From positions 3,596,001 to 3,660,000 of the forward strand of contig NZ_CP114039.1 of assembly GCF_026965535.1 (NCBI RefSeq): DNA of 64,000 nucleotides, written 5' to 3'. The notes under the pieces are model-generated. The model was given only the letters and a program-made list of their open reading frames with translations, had not been told where the DNA came from and ran no database searches. Each line of letters opens with the position of its first letter. Position 1 is the first letter of the stretch. The DNA is from Corallococcus sp. NCRR (GTDB taxonomy: Bacteria > Myxococcota > Myxococcia > Myxococcales > Myxococcaceae). Made by a program: the position numbers and the translations under genes. Below are positions 35,412-44,551 of this stretch, one piece after another.

Positions 35412-35708
35412 TCAAACGTTGGAGTCATGGCCGTCCTCGGGCGGACGCGGGCGGGTGAGGGCGAAGAGGGCGGCGCCCAGGGCGACGAGCGCCCCGCCGG
35501 AGAGCGTCTGCACGCGGCCCAGGTCGCGGTCCGTCTCGTGGAGGAGCTGGCACTCTTGCGGGGACAGCTTCGCGCAGTCCTCGGGGGCAAAGAGGGCCCT
35601 CACGCCCAGCCCGAGCAGCCCCAGGCCGCCCAGCATGAGGCCGGCGATGCCCCCGAACGCCGCGGCGCGCAGCACGGAGGCACCTCGGGGCGAGGGCAGG
35701 GAGGTCAT
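35412..35708 (-). CDS. Small two-helix membrane protein with Cys pair
   Basis: A 98-residue protein with two hydrophobic helices, at about residues 15-35 (G-G-I-A-G-L-M-L-G-G-L-G-L-L-G-L-G) and 70-87 (L-S-G-G-A-L-V-A-L-G-A-A-L-F-A-L), and a polar loop between them with two Cys (E-D-C-A-K, Q-E-C-Q-L) that could form a disulphide outside the membrane. The frame opens earlier but the upstream part overlaps the divergent glycosyltransferase gene. ATG at 35708 is the best start, though no clear ribosome site is seen. No family is recognised. Confidence 0.6.
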   Translation of the reverse strand: MTSLPSPRGASVLRAAAFGGIAGLMLGGLGLLGLGVRALFAPEDCAKLSPQECQLLHETDRDLGRVQTLSGGALVALGAALFALTRPRPPEDGHDSNV

Positions 35709-35781
35709 GGACCGGGAGGCGTAGCACCGTCCCGGGCCGGAAGGGACAGGGGAGGGTGTCCCGGGCGTATGCTTCCGGACC

Positions 35782-36891
<1,110 letters not shown>

Positions 36892-36903
36892 GCCGCCTTC
36901 TCG

Positions 36904-37944
36904 TCAGTGCAGGGACACCTCGTTCTCGTTGTTGCGCTCCGCCGCGCGGCGGCTCATCTCCGTGAGCCAGGAGCGGGTGAGGGGGGTCTCGCTCTCGCTG
37001 CCCTTATGACGCTCCGGGGTGCTGTCCTGGGGCAGCAGCCGGTTGACGGCGTCCAGCACGCGCGCGGTGAGGTTGGGCGCCAGGGCCCGGCCCACCGCGC
37101 CCAGCTTCGCGGGCATGCCCACCAGCGCCTCCGCGTCACCCCGGCGGCACGCTTCAATGACTTTGCGCGCCACGCGCTCGGCGCTCATGGACACGCCCAT
37201 CATCGAATTGCTCACGTGGAACCACGCGTACTCCTTCTCGTGGTTGCCCTTGAAGCTCGCGTTGCGCGGGCTGCCGGTGCGGATGAGTGAAGGGCACGCC
37301 GTCGTCACGCGGATGCCGTCCTGGGCCAGCTCCGTGCGCAGCCCGTCCGACAGGCCCACCAGCGCGAACTTGCTCGTGGAGTACGGCACCAGGTGCGGGA
37401 TGCTCAGCTTTCCGCCCATGGAGGACACGTTGACGATGCGGCCCTCGCCGCGCGCCTTCATGTCCGGCACGACCGCGAGCGTCGTGTACAGCGGCCCCCA
37501 CAGGTGGGTGTCCACCGCCTCCTCGAAGTCCTCCAACGTCATGGACTCCAGCGGGCCCACCATGATGACGCCCGCGTTGTTGATGAGCACGTCCACCGCG
37601 CCCCAATGCTCGTGGACGGCGCCCACCATGGCGTCCACCTGCACCTGGTCGCGCACGTCGCAGCGCAGGGTGAGCACCTCGCCGCCCAGGCGCTCCAGGT
37701 CCGCGTGGGCGCGCTTGAGCGACTCGACGTCGCGTCCGCAGATGGCCACGCGCGCGCCCTCCTTCAGGAGCATGCGCGCCATCACCAGCCCCAGCCCCCG
37801 GGAGCCTCCGGTGATGACGACCGTCTTGCCCTGGAAGCTGTAGCGCGGGCGCAGCGCGCGCTTCAGGCCCACGACGGCCCCCACCCCGGCGGCCAGCGCG
37901 CCCAGGGAGAGGCCCTTTCGCTCGGTGTGTCGTCGGTCAGCCAT
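36904..37944 (-). CDS. Short-chain dehydrogenase/reductase with N-terminal extension
   Basis: A 346-residue SDR. A hydrophobic N-terminal stretch (residues ~12-30, L-S-L-G-A-L-A-A-G-V-G-A-V-V-G-L-K) precedes the core. Core motifs: T-G-G-S-R-G-L-G-L, N-N-A-G-V-I, catalytic Ser (N-V-S-S-M-G-G) and Y-S-T-S-K. An extra ~80 residues follow the core at the C-terminus. The hydrophobic start may anchor the enzyme to the membrane or a lipid phase. Substrate unknown. It converges with the glycosyltransferase. The TlpA-like redoxin lies 45 bases upstream on the same strand and may share its transcript. Confidence 0.9.
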   Translation of the reverse strand: MADRRHTERKGLSLGALAAGVGAVVGLKRALRPRYSFQGKTVVITGGSRGLGLVMARMLLKEGARVAICGRDVESLKRAHADLERLGGEVLTLRCDVRDQVQVDAMVGAVHEHWGAVDVLINNAGVIMVGPLESMTLEDFEEAVDTHLWGPLYTTLAVVPDMKARGEGRIVNVSSMGGKLSIPHLVPYSTSKFALVGLSDGLRTELAQDGIRVTTACPSLIRTGSPRNASFKGNHEKEYAWFHVSNSMMGVSMSAERVARKVIEACRRGDAEALVGMPAKLGAVGRALAPNLTARVLDAVNRLLPQDSTPERHKGSESETPLTRSWLTEMSRRAAERNNENEVSLH

Positions 37945-37989
37945 GGTGAGACGCTCCAGGGGAGGGAAGGGTGGGGAGGCGGAGGCGCT

Positions 37990-38499
37990 TCAGGGATTGG
38001 AGGCCGCGACCTGGTCTTCCTGTTCGCGGGACACCTCGCCGTGGAGCGCGGGAGACTCCTGGCCGGGCAGGTCCTTGAGCAGCGCGCGCACGCGGCGCAG
38101 CGCGTCCTTGCCGCCGATGCGGTTCTTCAGCCGGCCATCCGTGCCGAAGAGGAGGAAGGCGGGGTGCTTGTCCACGCCGTAGGCCTTGGCCATGGAGCCG
38201 TCATCCATGGCGATGGGGTAGCGCAGGCCGTGCTCGCGCGCGAAGCCCTCCACCTTGTTGGTGTCGCGCAGCTCCGTCTCGTTGTGGGTGACGTCCACGC
38301 CAATGACCTTCAGGCCCTTGGGCCCGTAGTCCACCACCCACTGGTTCACGGCCTCGAACTGCTTCGCGCAGTCCTCGCAGTCCATGGTCCAGAAGTGCAG
38401 CAGGACGGGCAGTCCATCGAGCTCCGAGACGTGGACGGGGGCATTCACCCACCCGCCATCCGGGTCCAGGAGCGTGAGGGGGATTTTCGTCGAGGCCAT
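37990..38499 (-). CDS. TlpA/redoxin-like thioredoxin-fold protein
   Basis: A 169-residue thioredoxin-fold protein of the TlpA/ResA type. It has the F-W-T-M-D-C-E-D-C motif (active C-x-x-C where TlpA has W-C-x-x-C), V-I-G-V-D-V, and the cis-Pro segment K-H-P-A-F-L-L. No signal peptide is visible, so it is probably cytoplasmic. Redox partner unknown. It is followed on the same strand by the SDR at 36904, 45 bases away. The upstream aminotransferase is divergent. Confidence 0.88.
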   Translation of the reverse strand: MASTKIPLTLLDPDGGWVNAPVHVSELDGLPVLLHFWTMDCEDCAKQFEAVNQWVVDYGPKGLKVIGVDVTHNETELRDTNKVEGFAREHGLRYPIAMDDGSMAKAYGVDKHPAFLLFGTDGRLKNRIGGKDALRRVRALLKDLPGQESPALHGEVSREQEDQVAASNP

Positions 38500-38660
38500 A
38501 CGGGCTCCCTATGGGAAGTGGAAAGCGCTTCAACGGGACGTGACTCAAGCTATGCATGCGTCACCGGTTGCTCCCGGCTGCGCGCCCGTCCGCTCGCCTG
38601 TCCGGCAAGGGCTGTTGGCCCGCTCCGCCCTCCGGTGGGCAGGCGGGCATGGAGACCGTG

Positions 38661-39794
38661 ATGCGCATCCCCGACTTCGAACTGGAACGGTACTTCGCGC
38701 GCTGGGAGTTCGCCGCGCCCTACCTGCTGTGCTCCTCCGACATCGAGGGCTGGCGCATGGCGGATCTGATGGCGCTCGCGTCGCCGGAGGACCGCGCCCG
38801 CTGGGACGGGCTGACGCTCGGCTACACGGAGACGGCCGGCCTGCCCGCGCTGCGCGAGGCCATCGCCAGTATGTACCCGGGCCTCATCTCCGAGGATGTC
38901 CTCACCTTCGCGGGCGCGCAGGAGGGGATGTTCGTCGCGATGAACGTCCTGCTGGGGCCCGGCACGCACGCCGTCGTCACCTGGCCGGGCTATCAGTCGC
39001 TCTACGAAGTCGCGCGCTCCGTGGGCGCGGACGTGACGCTGCTGCCCCTGCGCGAGGAGAATGGCTGGGCCCTGGACCTGGACGCGCTCACCGCGGCGCT
39101 GCGCCCGGACACGCGCCTGGTCGTGGTGAACTTCCCGCACAACCCCACGGGCTCGCTGCCGGACCGCGCGACGTTCCAGAAGCTGTGCGCGCTGTGCGAG
39201 GCGCGCGGCATCCACCTCTTCTCCGACGAGGTGTACCGCCTGCTGGAGTACGACCCGAACGACTCGCTGCCGCCCGCCGCGTCGTGTCTCACGAAGGGCG
39301 TGAGCCTGGGCGTGATGTCCAAGGCCTTCGGGCTCGCGGGCCTGCGCGTGGGCTGGCTCGCCACCCGGGACGCGGAGTTGCTCGCGCGCTGCCGCGCATT
39401 CAAGGACTACACCTCGCTCTGCAACAGCGCCCCCAGCGAGCAGCTGTCCCTCATCGCGCTGCGCGCCCGCGAGCGCGTGCTGGAGCGCAGCCGCGGCCTG
39501 CTCACCGCGAACCTCGCGCGGCTGGATGACTTCTTCGCGCGCCACGCGGACACCTTCCACTGGGTGCGCCCACGCGCCGGCAGCGTGGCCTTCCCCCGTC
39601 TGCTGCGAAACATCCCGGTGGCTCGTTTCACCGAGTCACTGATTACCCGCGAGGGCGTGTTGTTGTTGCCGGGCAACGTGTATGGCTTTCCGGGCAATCA
39701 CTTCCGGTTGGGGTTGGGGCGCGCCAACCTGCCGGAAGCACTGGAGCGGCTGGAACGCTTCGTACGGGACGGCGGACTGGACGCGCTGGAGTGA
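38661..39794 (+). CDS. PLP-dependent class I/II aminotransferase
   Basis: A fold-type I PLP enzyme of 377 residues. Visible motifs: N-F-P-H-N-P-T-G-S (PLP-pocket Asn), S-D-E-V-Y (Asp and Tyr contacting PLP), and S-K-A-F-G-L-A-G-L-R-V-G (Schiff-base Lys). A late F-R-L-G-L-G-R carries the substrate-carboxylate Arg. The C-terminal domain is short. Amino-acid specificity cannot be told. Start: ATG at 38661 has GGAG 6 bases upstream and begins M-R-I-P-D-F-E-L. An in-frame ATG four codons earlier (38649) is possible. Divergent from the TlpA-like gene. Confidence 0.92.
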   Translation: MRIPDFELERYFARWEFAAPYLLCSSDIEGWRMADLMALASPEDRARWDGLTLGYTETAGLPALREAIASMYPGLISEDVLTFAGAQEGMFVAMNVLLGPGTHAVVTWPGYQSLYEVARSVGADVTLLPLREENGWALDLDALTAALRPDTRLVVVNFPHNPTGSLPDRATFQKLCALCEARGIHLFSDEVYRLLEYDPNDSLPPAASCLTKGVSLGVMSKAFGLAGLRVGWLATRDAELLARCRAFKDYTSLCNSAPSEQLSLIALRARERVLERSRGLLTANLARLDDFFARHADTFHWVRPRAGSVAFPRLLRNIPVARFTESLITREGVLLLPGNVYGFPGNHFRLGLGRANLPEALERLERFVRDGGLDALE

Positions 39795-39814
39795 CACCCA
39801 AAGCCAGCGCGGTG

Positions 39815-39834
39815 CGTCAGGTTTTTCGCTGACG
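39815..39834 (+). terminator. Weak hairpin after the aminotransferase gene
   Basis: A 6-bp inverted repeat (39815-39820 and 39829-39834) with loop GTTTTTCG lies 21 bases after the aminotransferase stop. Its stem is short and its T-run is in the loop, not after it, so this is a weak terminator candidate. Confidence 0.3.
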
Positions 39835-39955
39835 ACTGGACTTTCGGCTTATCGCCTTCATCTGAAACAACCTCTAGAGTGGTTGTCCCCTCGCCCGGCC
39901 TGCGGCCGTGCGCAAAGCCCTCTCATCCCCCCGAGAGGCCAGGAGACACACCCCG

Positions 39956-40840
39956 ATGAAGATGCTGATTGGCGCGGCCGTGACCGCCGCGACGCTGTTG
40001 GTGGGCACCGAAGCCGCCGCGACGAACTACACGCTGTGGATCCACGGCCGCAACGGCGGCACGACGAAGCCGGGCAACTACGCCGACTTCAGCTACTGGG
40101 GGCCGTCCACCACCGCGGCGGGCGTGAACAAGAAGGCCGTCAACTGGAACGGCACGCAGCGCATCGGCGCGGAGAACTACCGCATCCGCAACGCGCTGGA
40201 CTGCTTCTGCACGGGCAACAACTCCTGCTACATCGCCGTGCACAGCGCTGGTGACCTGCAGATCGGCTACGCGCTGTCGCTCTACGGCACCAGCGTGCGG
40301 CCGGTGACGAACGCCACGCCCAACGCCAACGGCGAGTGCGGCAAGGTGAGCAACGGCACGAAGGCGGGCTGGAACATCAAGTGGGTGGCGGTGGCGTCCG
40401 GCGCGGGCGGCGGCAGCGAGCTGGCGGACCACGGCGACTGGGCGGTGAGCGAGCCCCTGGTGAGCGACCTGGTCACCACCACGGCGCGCTCTATGTACAA
40501 CCACAACGCCACGGCCAACGTGGAGTTCCTCATGTTCGCCGGCTCCAAGGGGACGCTGTACTCCGGCATCCTCCCGGGCCAGGACGACGAGGCCGTGTCC
40601 TACCACTCCACGGGCGGCGTCTCCGGCAGCAGCGGCGGCTCCTACTGCAACCCGGGCGACTGGTTCTGCGGCGGCACGCTCAACCTGCTCAAGAACGCGT
40701 GCAGCGACGGCCGGGCGAAGTGGAGCTTCCACTCCGTGTACCTGCGCGACGATGGTGAGTCGTACAACCACTACGCCAACGGCAACTGGGGCGGCATCGT
40801 CAGCAAGGTGCGCGAGTACATGGTCCAGTACGCGTACTAG
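39956..40840 (+). CDS. Secreted protein resembling an alpha/beta-hydrolase
   Basis: A 294-residue exported protein with an N-terminal signal peptide (M-K-M-L-I-G-A-A-V-T, ending near G-T-E-A-A-A, cleavage ~23). The mature part reads Y-T-L-W-I-H-G-R-N-G-G (oxyanion-like loop of lipases), then A-V-H-S-A-G-D-L-Q-I-G-Y-A-L (Ser in the place of the lipase nucleophile), an Asp region A-D-H-G-D-W-A, and H-S-V-Y-L-R-D-D near the C-terminus. Together these suggest a lipase/esterase-like fold. The canonical G-x-S-x-G is not met exactly (V-H-S-A-G), so activity is uncertain. Six Cys in the mature part could form disulphides, fitting export. AGGAG lies 10 bases before the start. Confidence 0.7.
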   Translation: MKMLIGAAVTAATLLVGTEAAATNYTLWIHGRNGGTTKPGNYADFSYWGPSTTAAGVNKKAVNWNGTQRIGAENYRIRNALDCFCTGNNSCYIAVHSAGDLQIGYALSLYGTSVRPVTNATPNANGECGKVSNGTKAGWNIKWVAVASGAGGGSELADHGDWAVSEPLVSDLVTTTARSMYNHNATANVEFLMFAGSKGTLYSGILPGQDDEAVSYHSTGGVSGSSGGSYCNPGDWFCGGTLNLLKNACSDGRAKWSFHSVYLRDDGESYNHYANGNWGGIVSKVREYMVQYAY

Positions 40841-40879
40841 ATTGAAGGCTTCCCCCGCCCCCTCCGGCGAAGCCCGCTC

Positions 40880-42169
40880 ATGAAACGCGACGACGGCTCC
40901 ATCCCCTCCGCCTCCCGGCTGCGCCACGGCCGGTGGTTGCTTGCCCTCGTGCCCCTGGCGCTCGTGGGCGGCGCGTTCTTCTGGTGGCAGGGGAGTGATG
41001 GGGCCGAAGCGCCGGAGGGCGCACCGGAGCCCACCTCCGCCCCGGTGCCCGACCCCCGTGAGGTGGCGCGGGCACCGGCGGAGCGCTCCGGGGCGGGCAT
41101 GGCGGCCGAGCCCGCCGCGCCGTCGCTGCTCAGCCCGGAGGCCCGCGAGCGCGAGGCCCGCCGCGAGCTGTGGCAGAAGCGGCTGGAGCGCGCGAAGCGC
41201 TCGTTGGAATCCTACGTGGCGGCCACGCGCTATCCGCCCGAGTCGCGGCCCAGCCGCGAGCATCCGGACCAGCTGGAGCTGGCGGAGCCGGAGCGCACCC
41301 GGCCGCTGAGCCCCAAGGCCGCGGAGGACGGCACCTCCGACGTGCAGCTGCGGCTCAAGCAGGACAAGGTGTTCGTCGTCGGGGACGAGGCGGTGCTCTT
41401 CACCGTGGCGTGCGAGGACTCGCGCCGCGCGCCGCGCCCCTGTGAAGTGGTGTCCGCGATGGCGCACGAGGCGGACCACCTGGCGGACGCGGGCGGCGTG
41501 CCGGGCGTGCCGGTGACGTTCGTGGACTCGGGCCAGGGCGGCGACGCGGTGGCCGGTGACGGGATGCTCACCGGCCGCTTCCAGCCGTCGAAGCAGGGCT
41601 TCGCGATGTTCTCCGGCACGCTGCGCGTGGCGCTCCGCGTGCGCTCGGGGTCGCTGGAGGACTCCGCGTTCTTCGACGTGCTCTACACGCCCGCGCCGCC
41701 GGCCACGTTCACCGGCAGGGTGCGCGAGGTGCTGGAGGGCGGGTCGCTGGACCTGTACCTGCCCGTCCAGGTCCGCAAGGCGGGGCGGTACGTGGTGTCC
41801 GGCCGGCTGGACGACGAGGGCGGCGTGCCGTTCGCGGTGCTGTCCTTCAACGAGGAGCTCCAGGAGGGCGCGCAGGAGGTGAAGCTCAACGTCTTCGGCA
41901 AGGTCGTCCGGGATGACAAGCCCACGTTCCCGCTCATCCTGCGCGACGTGGAGGGCTTCCTGCTCAAGGAGATGGGCGACCCGGACCGCGAGCTGATGGT
42001 CACGCTGCGCGGGCCCGTGCACACCACGCGCGTGTACTCGCTCGACCAGTTCTCGGACGCGGAGTGGCGGAGCCCGGAGCGGGACCTCTACACCCGCGAG
42101 CTGGAGAAGGACGTGGTGGAGGCGCAGAAGCAGCTCGACGCCGCGCTCTCCGACACGCCCGAGCCCTGA
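40880..42169 (+). CDS. Membrane-anchored beta-rich extracytoplasmic protein
   Basis: A 429-residue protein: a single N-terminal transmembrane segment (~residues 19-36, W-L-L-A-L-V-P-L-A-L-V-G-G-A-F-F-W-W), a low-complexity P/A/E linker (~40-80), an acidic/basic helical stretch (~90-120), then a beta-rich domain (~140-400) with D-G-M-L-T-G-R-F and regular hydrophobic strands. The C-terminus is helical. A choice-of-anchor-type (Ig-like) fold fits the pattern but is not certain. No catalytic motif. Probably periplasmic with its anchor in the inner membrane. It converges with the acidic gene 4 bases away. Confidence 0.75.
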   Translation: MKRDDGSIPSASRLRHGRWLLALVPLALVGGAFFWWQGSDGAEAPEGAPEPTSAPVPDPREVARAPAERSGAGMAAEPAAPSLLSPEAREREARRELWQKRLERAKRSLESYVAATRYPPESRPSREHPDQLELAEPERTRPLSPKAAEDGTSDVQLRLKQDKVFVVGDEAVLFTVACEDSRRAPRPCEVVSAMAHEADHLADAGGVPGVPVTFVDSGQGGDAVAGDGMLTGRFQPSKQGFAMFSGTLRVALRVRSGSLEDSAFFDVLYTPAPPATFTGRVREVLEGGSLDLYLPVQVRKAGRYVVSGRLDDEGGVPFAVLSFNEELQEGAQEVKLNVFGKVVRDDKPTFPLILRDVEGFLLKEMGDPDRELMVTLRGPVHTTRVYSLDQFSDAEWRSPERDLYTRELEKDVVEAQKQLDAALSDTPEP

Positions 42170-42173
42170 AGCG

Positions 42174-43202
42174 TCAGGATTCGAGCGGAGGCGGCGGAGG
42201 CGTCTGGGCCGCGTCGACCTCCACGAGGTCGGCGTCCTGCACGTCTTCGATGAGGTCCGGGACGTCCGGGGACGCGACAGCGGCCTCGGGGGCCACCACC
42301 ACGCTGGACTCCGGCTCGGAGACAGGGGCCTCACGCCGCGCGGGCGGGAGCGCCGTGCCCGTGGAGAGGGCCTCCGCGTAGGCTGCGGCATAGGCGGCCT
42401 CGGCCTGGACGGCCTCCATCGTGAAGTCGTCCGCGTCCGCGAGGAAGTCATTCGACGACGGGGCGCTCCGCGGCGCATCTAGCGACAGCGCCTCCGACCC
42501 GCTGTCCTCCACGGTGGCCAGGAACCCGTCCGAATCCCCGGTCGCGCCGGACGCGTCCAGGCCGTCCGCGTCGCCAGCCGCCTCCGGCGCCGCGTCTTCC
42601 ATGGCCAGCTCGTCGCCCAGCGCGGCCAGTTCCTCGTCGCTCAGGCTCGACAGGTCGCCAGACTCCAGGAGGAAGAGCAGGTCCTCCGCCTCCTGCGCGG
42701 AGACGGTGCTCGGCATGCTGTCCAGGTTCTGTAGCTCCCACGCGGCCGCGTCGGGGGACAGGATGTCGGAGGGGTCCAGGGACGGATCCGCCGGCGGGGC
42801 CTCCGCGCGGCGCTCCGCCTGCTGGAAGTGGCGCGCCTGCATGAGCGGGGTGGACGACTGGGGCATGCCCAGCCGCTGCGCGTACGCGGGGCCGGAGGCC
42901 TCGAAGGTGCTCTCCCCCGCGAAGGTGCGCAGGTGGGGGTTCTCCAGCAGCGCGGCGCGGGTCTCCGGAGCGTCCTCTGAAGAGGCCCCGTCCGACGTGA
43001 GCCCCAGGTCCGCGAGCAGGGCGCCGGCCAGGTCGCCGTCGGCGTCCGCCTGGAAGTCGCTCGAGTCGGAGAAGCCCTTCCGCACCGGCTCCACCGGCGT
43101 CATGGGCTCCTGCTTCAGCGGGGCGGTGACCTCCAGCTCGTTGGAGATGGACCAGGCCCGGGACGTCGAGATGCCAGAACCCACGCGGCGGATGGATGTC
43201 AT
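42174..43202 (-). CDS. Acidic, low-complexity uncharacterised protein
   Basis: A 342-residue protein very rich in Ala, Asp, Glu and Ser, with almost no Cys, Trp or aromatic residues. It has no signal peptide or membrane segment. Repeated acidic patches (for example D-S-S-D-F-Q-A-D-A-D-G-D-L, S-L-S-D-E-E-L-A-A-L-G-D-E-L) and a P-rich C-terminus (T-P-P-P-P-P-L-E-S) suggest it is largely disordered. The N-terminus contains P-M-T-P-V-E-P-V-R. No family recognised. The start at 43202 is a normal ATG. It ends 4 bases from the converging membrane-anchored protein. Confidence 0.65.
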   Translation of the reverse strand: MTSIRRVGSGISTSRAWSISNELEVTAPLKQEPMTPVEPVRKGFSDSSDFQADADGDLAGALLADLGLTSDGASSEDAPETRAALLENPHLRTFAGESTFEASGPAYAQRLGMPQSSTPLMQARHFQQAERRAEAPPADPSLDPSDILSPDAAAWELQNLDSMPSTVSAQEAEDLLFLLESGDLSSLSDEELAALGDELAMEDAAPEAAGDADGLDASGATGDSDGFLATVEDSGSEALSLDAPRSAPSSNDFLADADDFTMEAVQAEAAYAAAYAEALSTGTALPPARREAPVSEPESSVVVAPEAAVASPDVPDLIEDVQDADLVEVDAAQTPPPPPLES

Positions 43203-43609
43203 GGTTCTCCTCGGGTGATGGCCCGTGGGTCGGGCAGCTCATGCATTGTCCGCCGGGGCCGGCGGGAGTTGCTAGGGGGACGTGAGCAATGCCCATTGGC
43301 CACGATGCCCGGTATCCTACCGGCGCCCATGAGTCCCACCCTGGCCGCACACGTGGACGCCCATCCCGCGTCCTCCCACGAAGTCCGCCCTGGCCCCGAG
43401 GGTGTCATGCCCGTTGAAAAGTCGCGGCGGGACGGGGTGGAGACGACCGCAACGTCGCTCCGCGGACAGGGGAGTGCGGGGGCGCGGAGGGAACGCGCAC
43501 CCGGACGTTCTCCAGAGGCGAGAACCCCATGGGGGATGCCCGGGCATCAAGCGACCGGGCCGTTGGCCTCCCGTTTGCTGTCCGGGAGCCCAGCCAGGAG
43601 GCAGTGGTG
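43203..43609. other. 407-base divergent intergenic region with no supported gene
   Basis: This gap separates the acidic protein (minus) and the PP2C gene (plus). Open frames cross it but they are rich in Arg/Pro/Gly, lack domains and have no ribosome site. I see no promoter I would defend. An AGGAGG ribosome site at 43596-43601 at its right end belongs to the PP2C gene. Confidence 0.6.
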
Positions 43610-44350
43610 ATGAGATTCGAGTGCGCGGGGCAGACCCACATCGGCCGGCGTCCGCACAATGAAGATGCGTACTGCGTGCTGCCCGAACGCGGGCTGTTCG
43701 TGGTGGCGGACGGGCTGGGGGGGCAGGAGGGCGGGGAGGTCGCCAGCCAGTGCGTGGTGGACACCTTCGCGGGGTTCAGTGACCGGCTGGACCGCGATCG
43801 CGACGGCACCTGGCCGGACGCGGTGGACCCGGCGCGGAGCCGCGAGGAGAACTACCTGGCCGCGTGCACCGCGCTCGCCCAGCGCACGTTGCGCGTGCGC
43901 CGCGTGGGCAAGCTCAAGGAGATGGCCTCCACGGTGGTGGCGCTCGCGGTGGGAGAGCGCTTCGCGGCGGTGGCCCACGTGGGCGACAGCCGCCTGTACC
44001 GCCTGCGCGAGGGCCAACTGGAGCCGCTCACGCGCGACCACTCGCTCATCGAGGAGCTGCGCGCCGCGGGGCGCGAGCCGCCCGGCAACCCGGCCAACCT
44101 GCGCCACCTCATCACCCGCGCCCTGGGCACGGAGAACGCGGAGCCCACCGTGCAGCGTCTGGAGACGCAGCCCGGGGATGTCTTCCTCCTGTGCTCGGAC
44201 GGGTTGTATGAGCCCCTGGGCCCGGAGCTGATGAAGGAGCAACTGCGCGCGCCCACCGCCCAGGCCGCGTGCGACGCGCTCGTCACCGCCGCCTACGAGG
44301 CCGGGGGCCGCGACAACATCACCGCCGTCGTCCTGCGCGTGGCGGCCTGA
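43610..44350 (+). CDS. PP2C family serine/threonine protein phosphatase
   Basis: A 246-residue single-domain PP2C phosphatase, like Stp1/PppA. Metal-binding motifs are visible: N-E-D-A-Y near the start, V-V-A-D-G-L-G-G-Q-E-G-G-E-V-A, V-G-D-S-R-L-Y-R-L-R, and the C-terminal G-G-R-D-N-I-T-A-V-V. It would reverse Ser/Thr phosphorylation by Hanks-type kinases, of which myxobacteria have many. Length is standard (~240-250). ATG at 43610 has AGGAGG eight bases upstream. The frame opens earlier at 43529 but without a ribosome site. No kinase gene is adjacent. Confidence 0.93.
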   Translation: MRFECAGQTHIGRRPHNEDAYCVLPERGLFVVADGLGGQEGGEVASQCVVDTFAGFSDRLDRDRDGTWPDAVDPARSREENYLAACTALAQRTLRVRRVGKLKEMASTVVALAVGERFAAVAHVGDSRLYRLREGQLEPLTRDHSLIEELRAAGREPPGNPANLRHLITRALGTENAEPTVQRLETQPGDVFLLCSDGLYEPLGPELMKEQLRAPTAQAACDALVTAAYEAGGRDNITAVVLRVAA

Positions 44351-44402
44351 GCGTCTACCTGGCGCGTCACATGCTGGGAGTGCGTGGGCGGTGAACCCCA
44401 GA

Positions 44403-44423
44403 GGTCGGTCCTGACCGCCGACC
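44403..44423 (+). terminator. Hairpin downstream of the PP2C gene
   Basis: GGTCGG (44403-44408) and CCGACC (44418-44423) form a 6-bp stem with a 9-base loop, 52 bases after the PP2C stop. No T-run follows. It is a weak candidate. Confidence 0.3.
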
Positions 44424-44551
44424 CTGCGCGATGGGTCCGCGTGGACGGTGGGGGAGTCACGCTACACAGGGACTTCAATCCTTCACATCTTCCAGGTTAA
44501 TCTGGTGCCTCCCCCTCGCGTCTCCCTCCCCCCTCCGAGCACCCGTTGCGT

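Noticed and set aside
43215-43610. 131-codon frame in the gap before the PP2C gene
   Set aside because: No ribosome site, no domain and a Gly/Arg/Pro composition like non-coding DNA; treated as intergenic.
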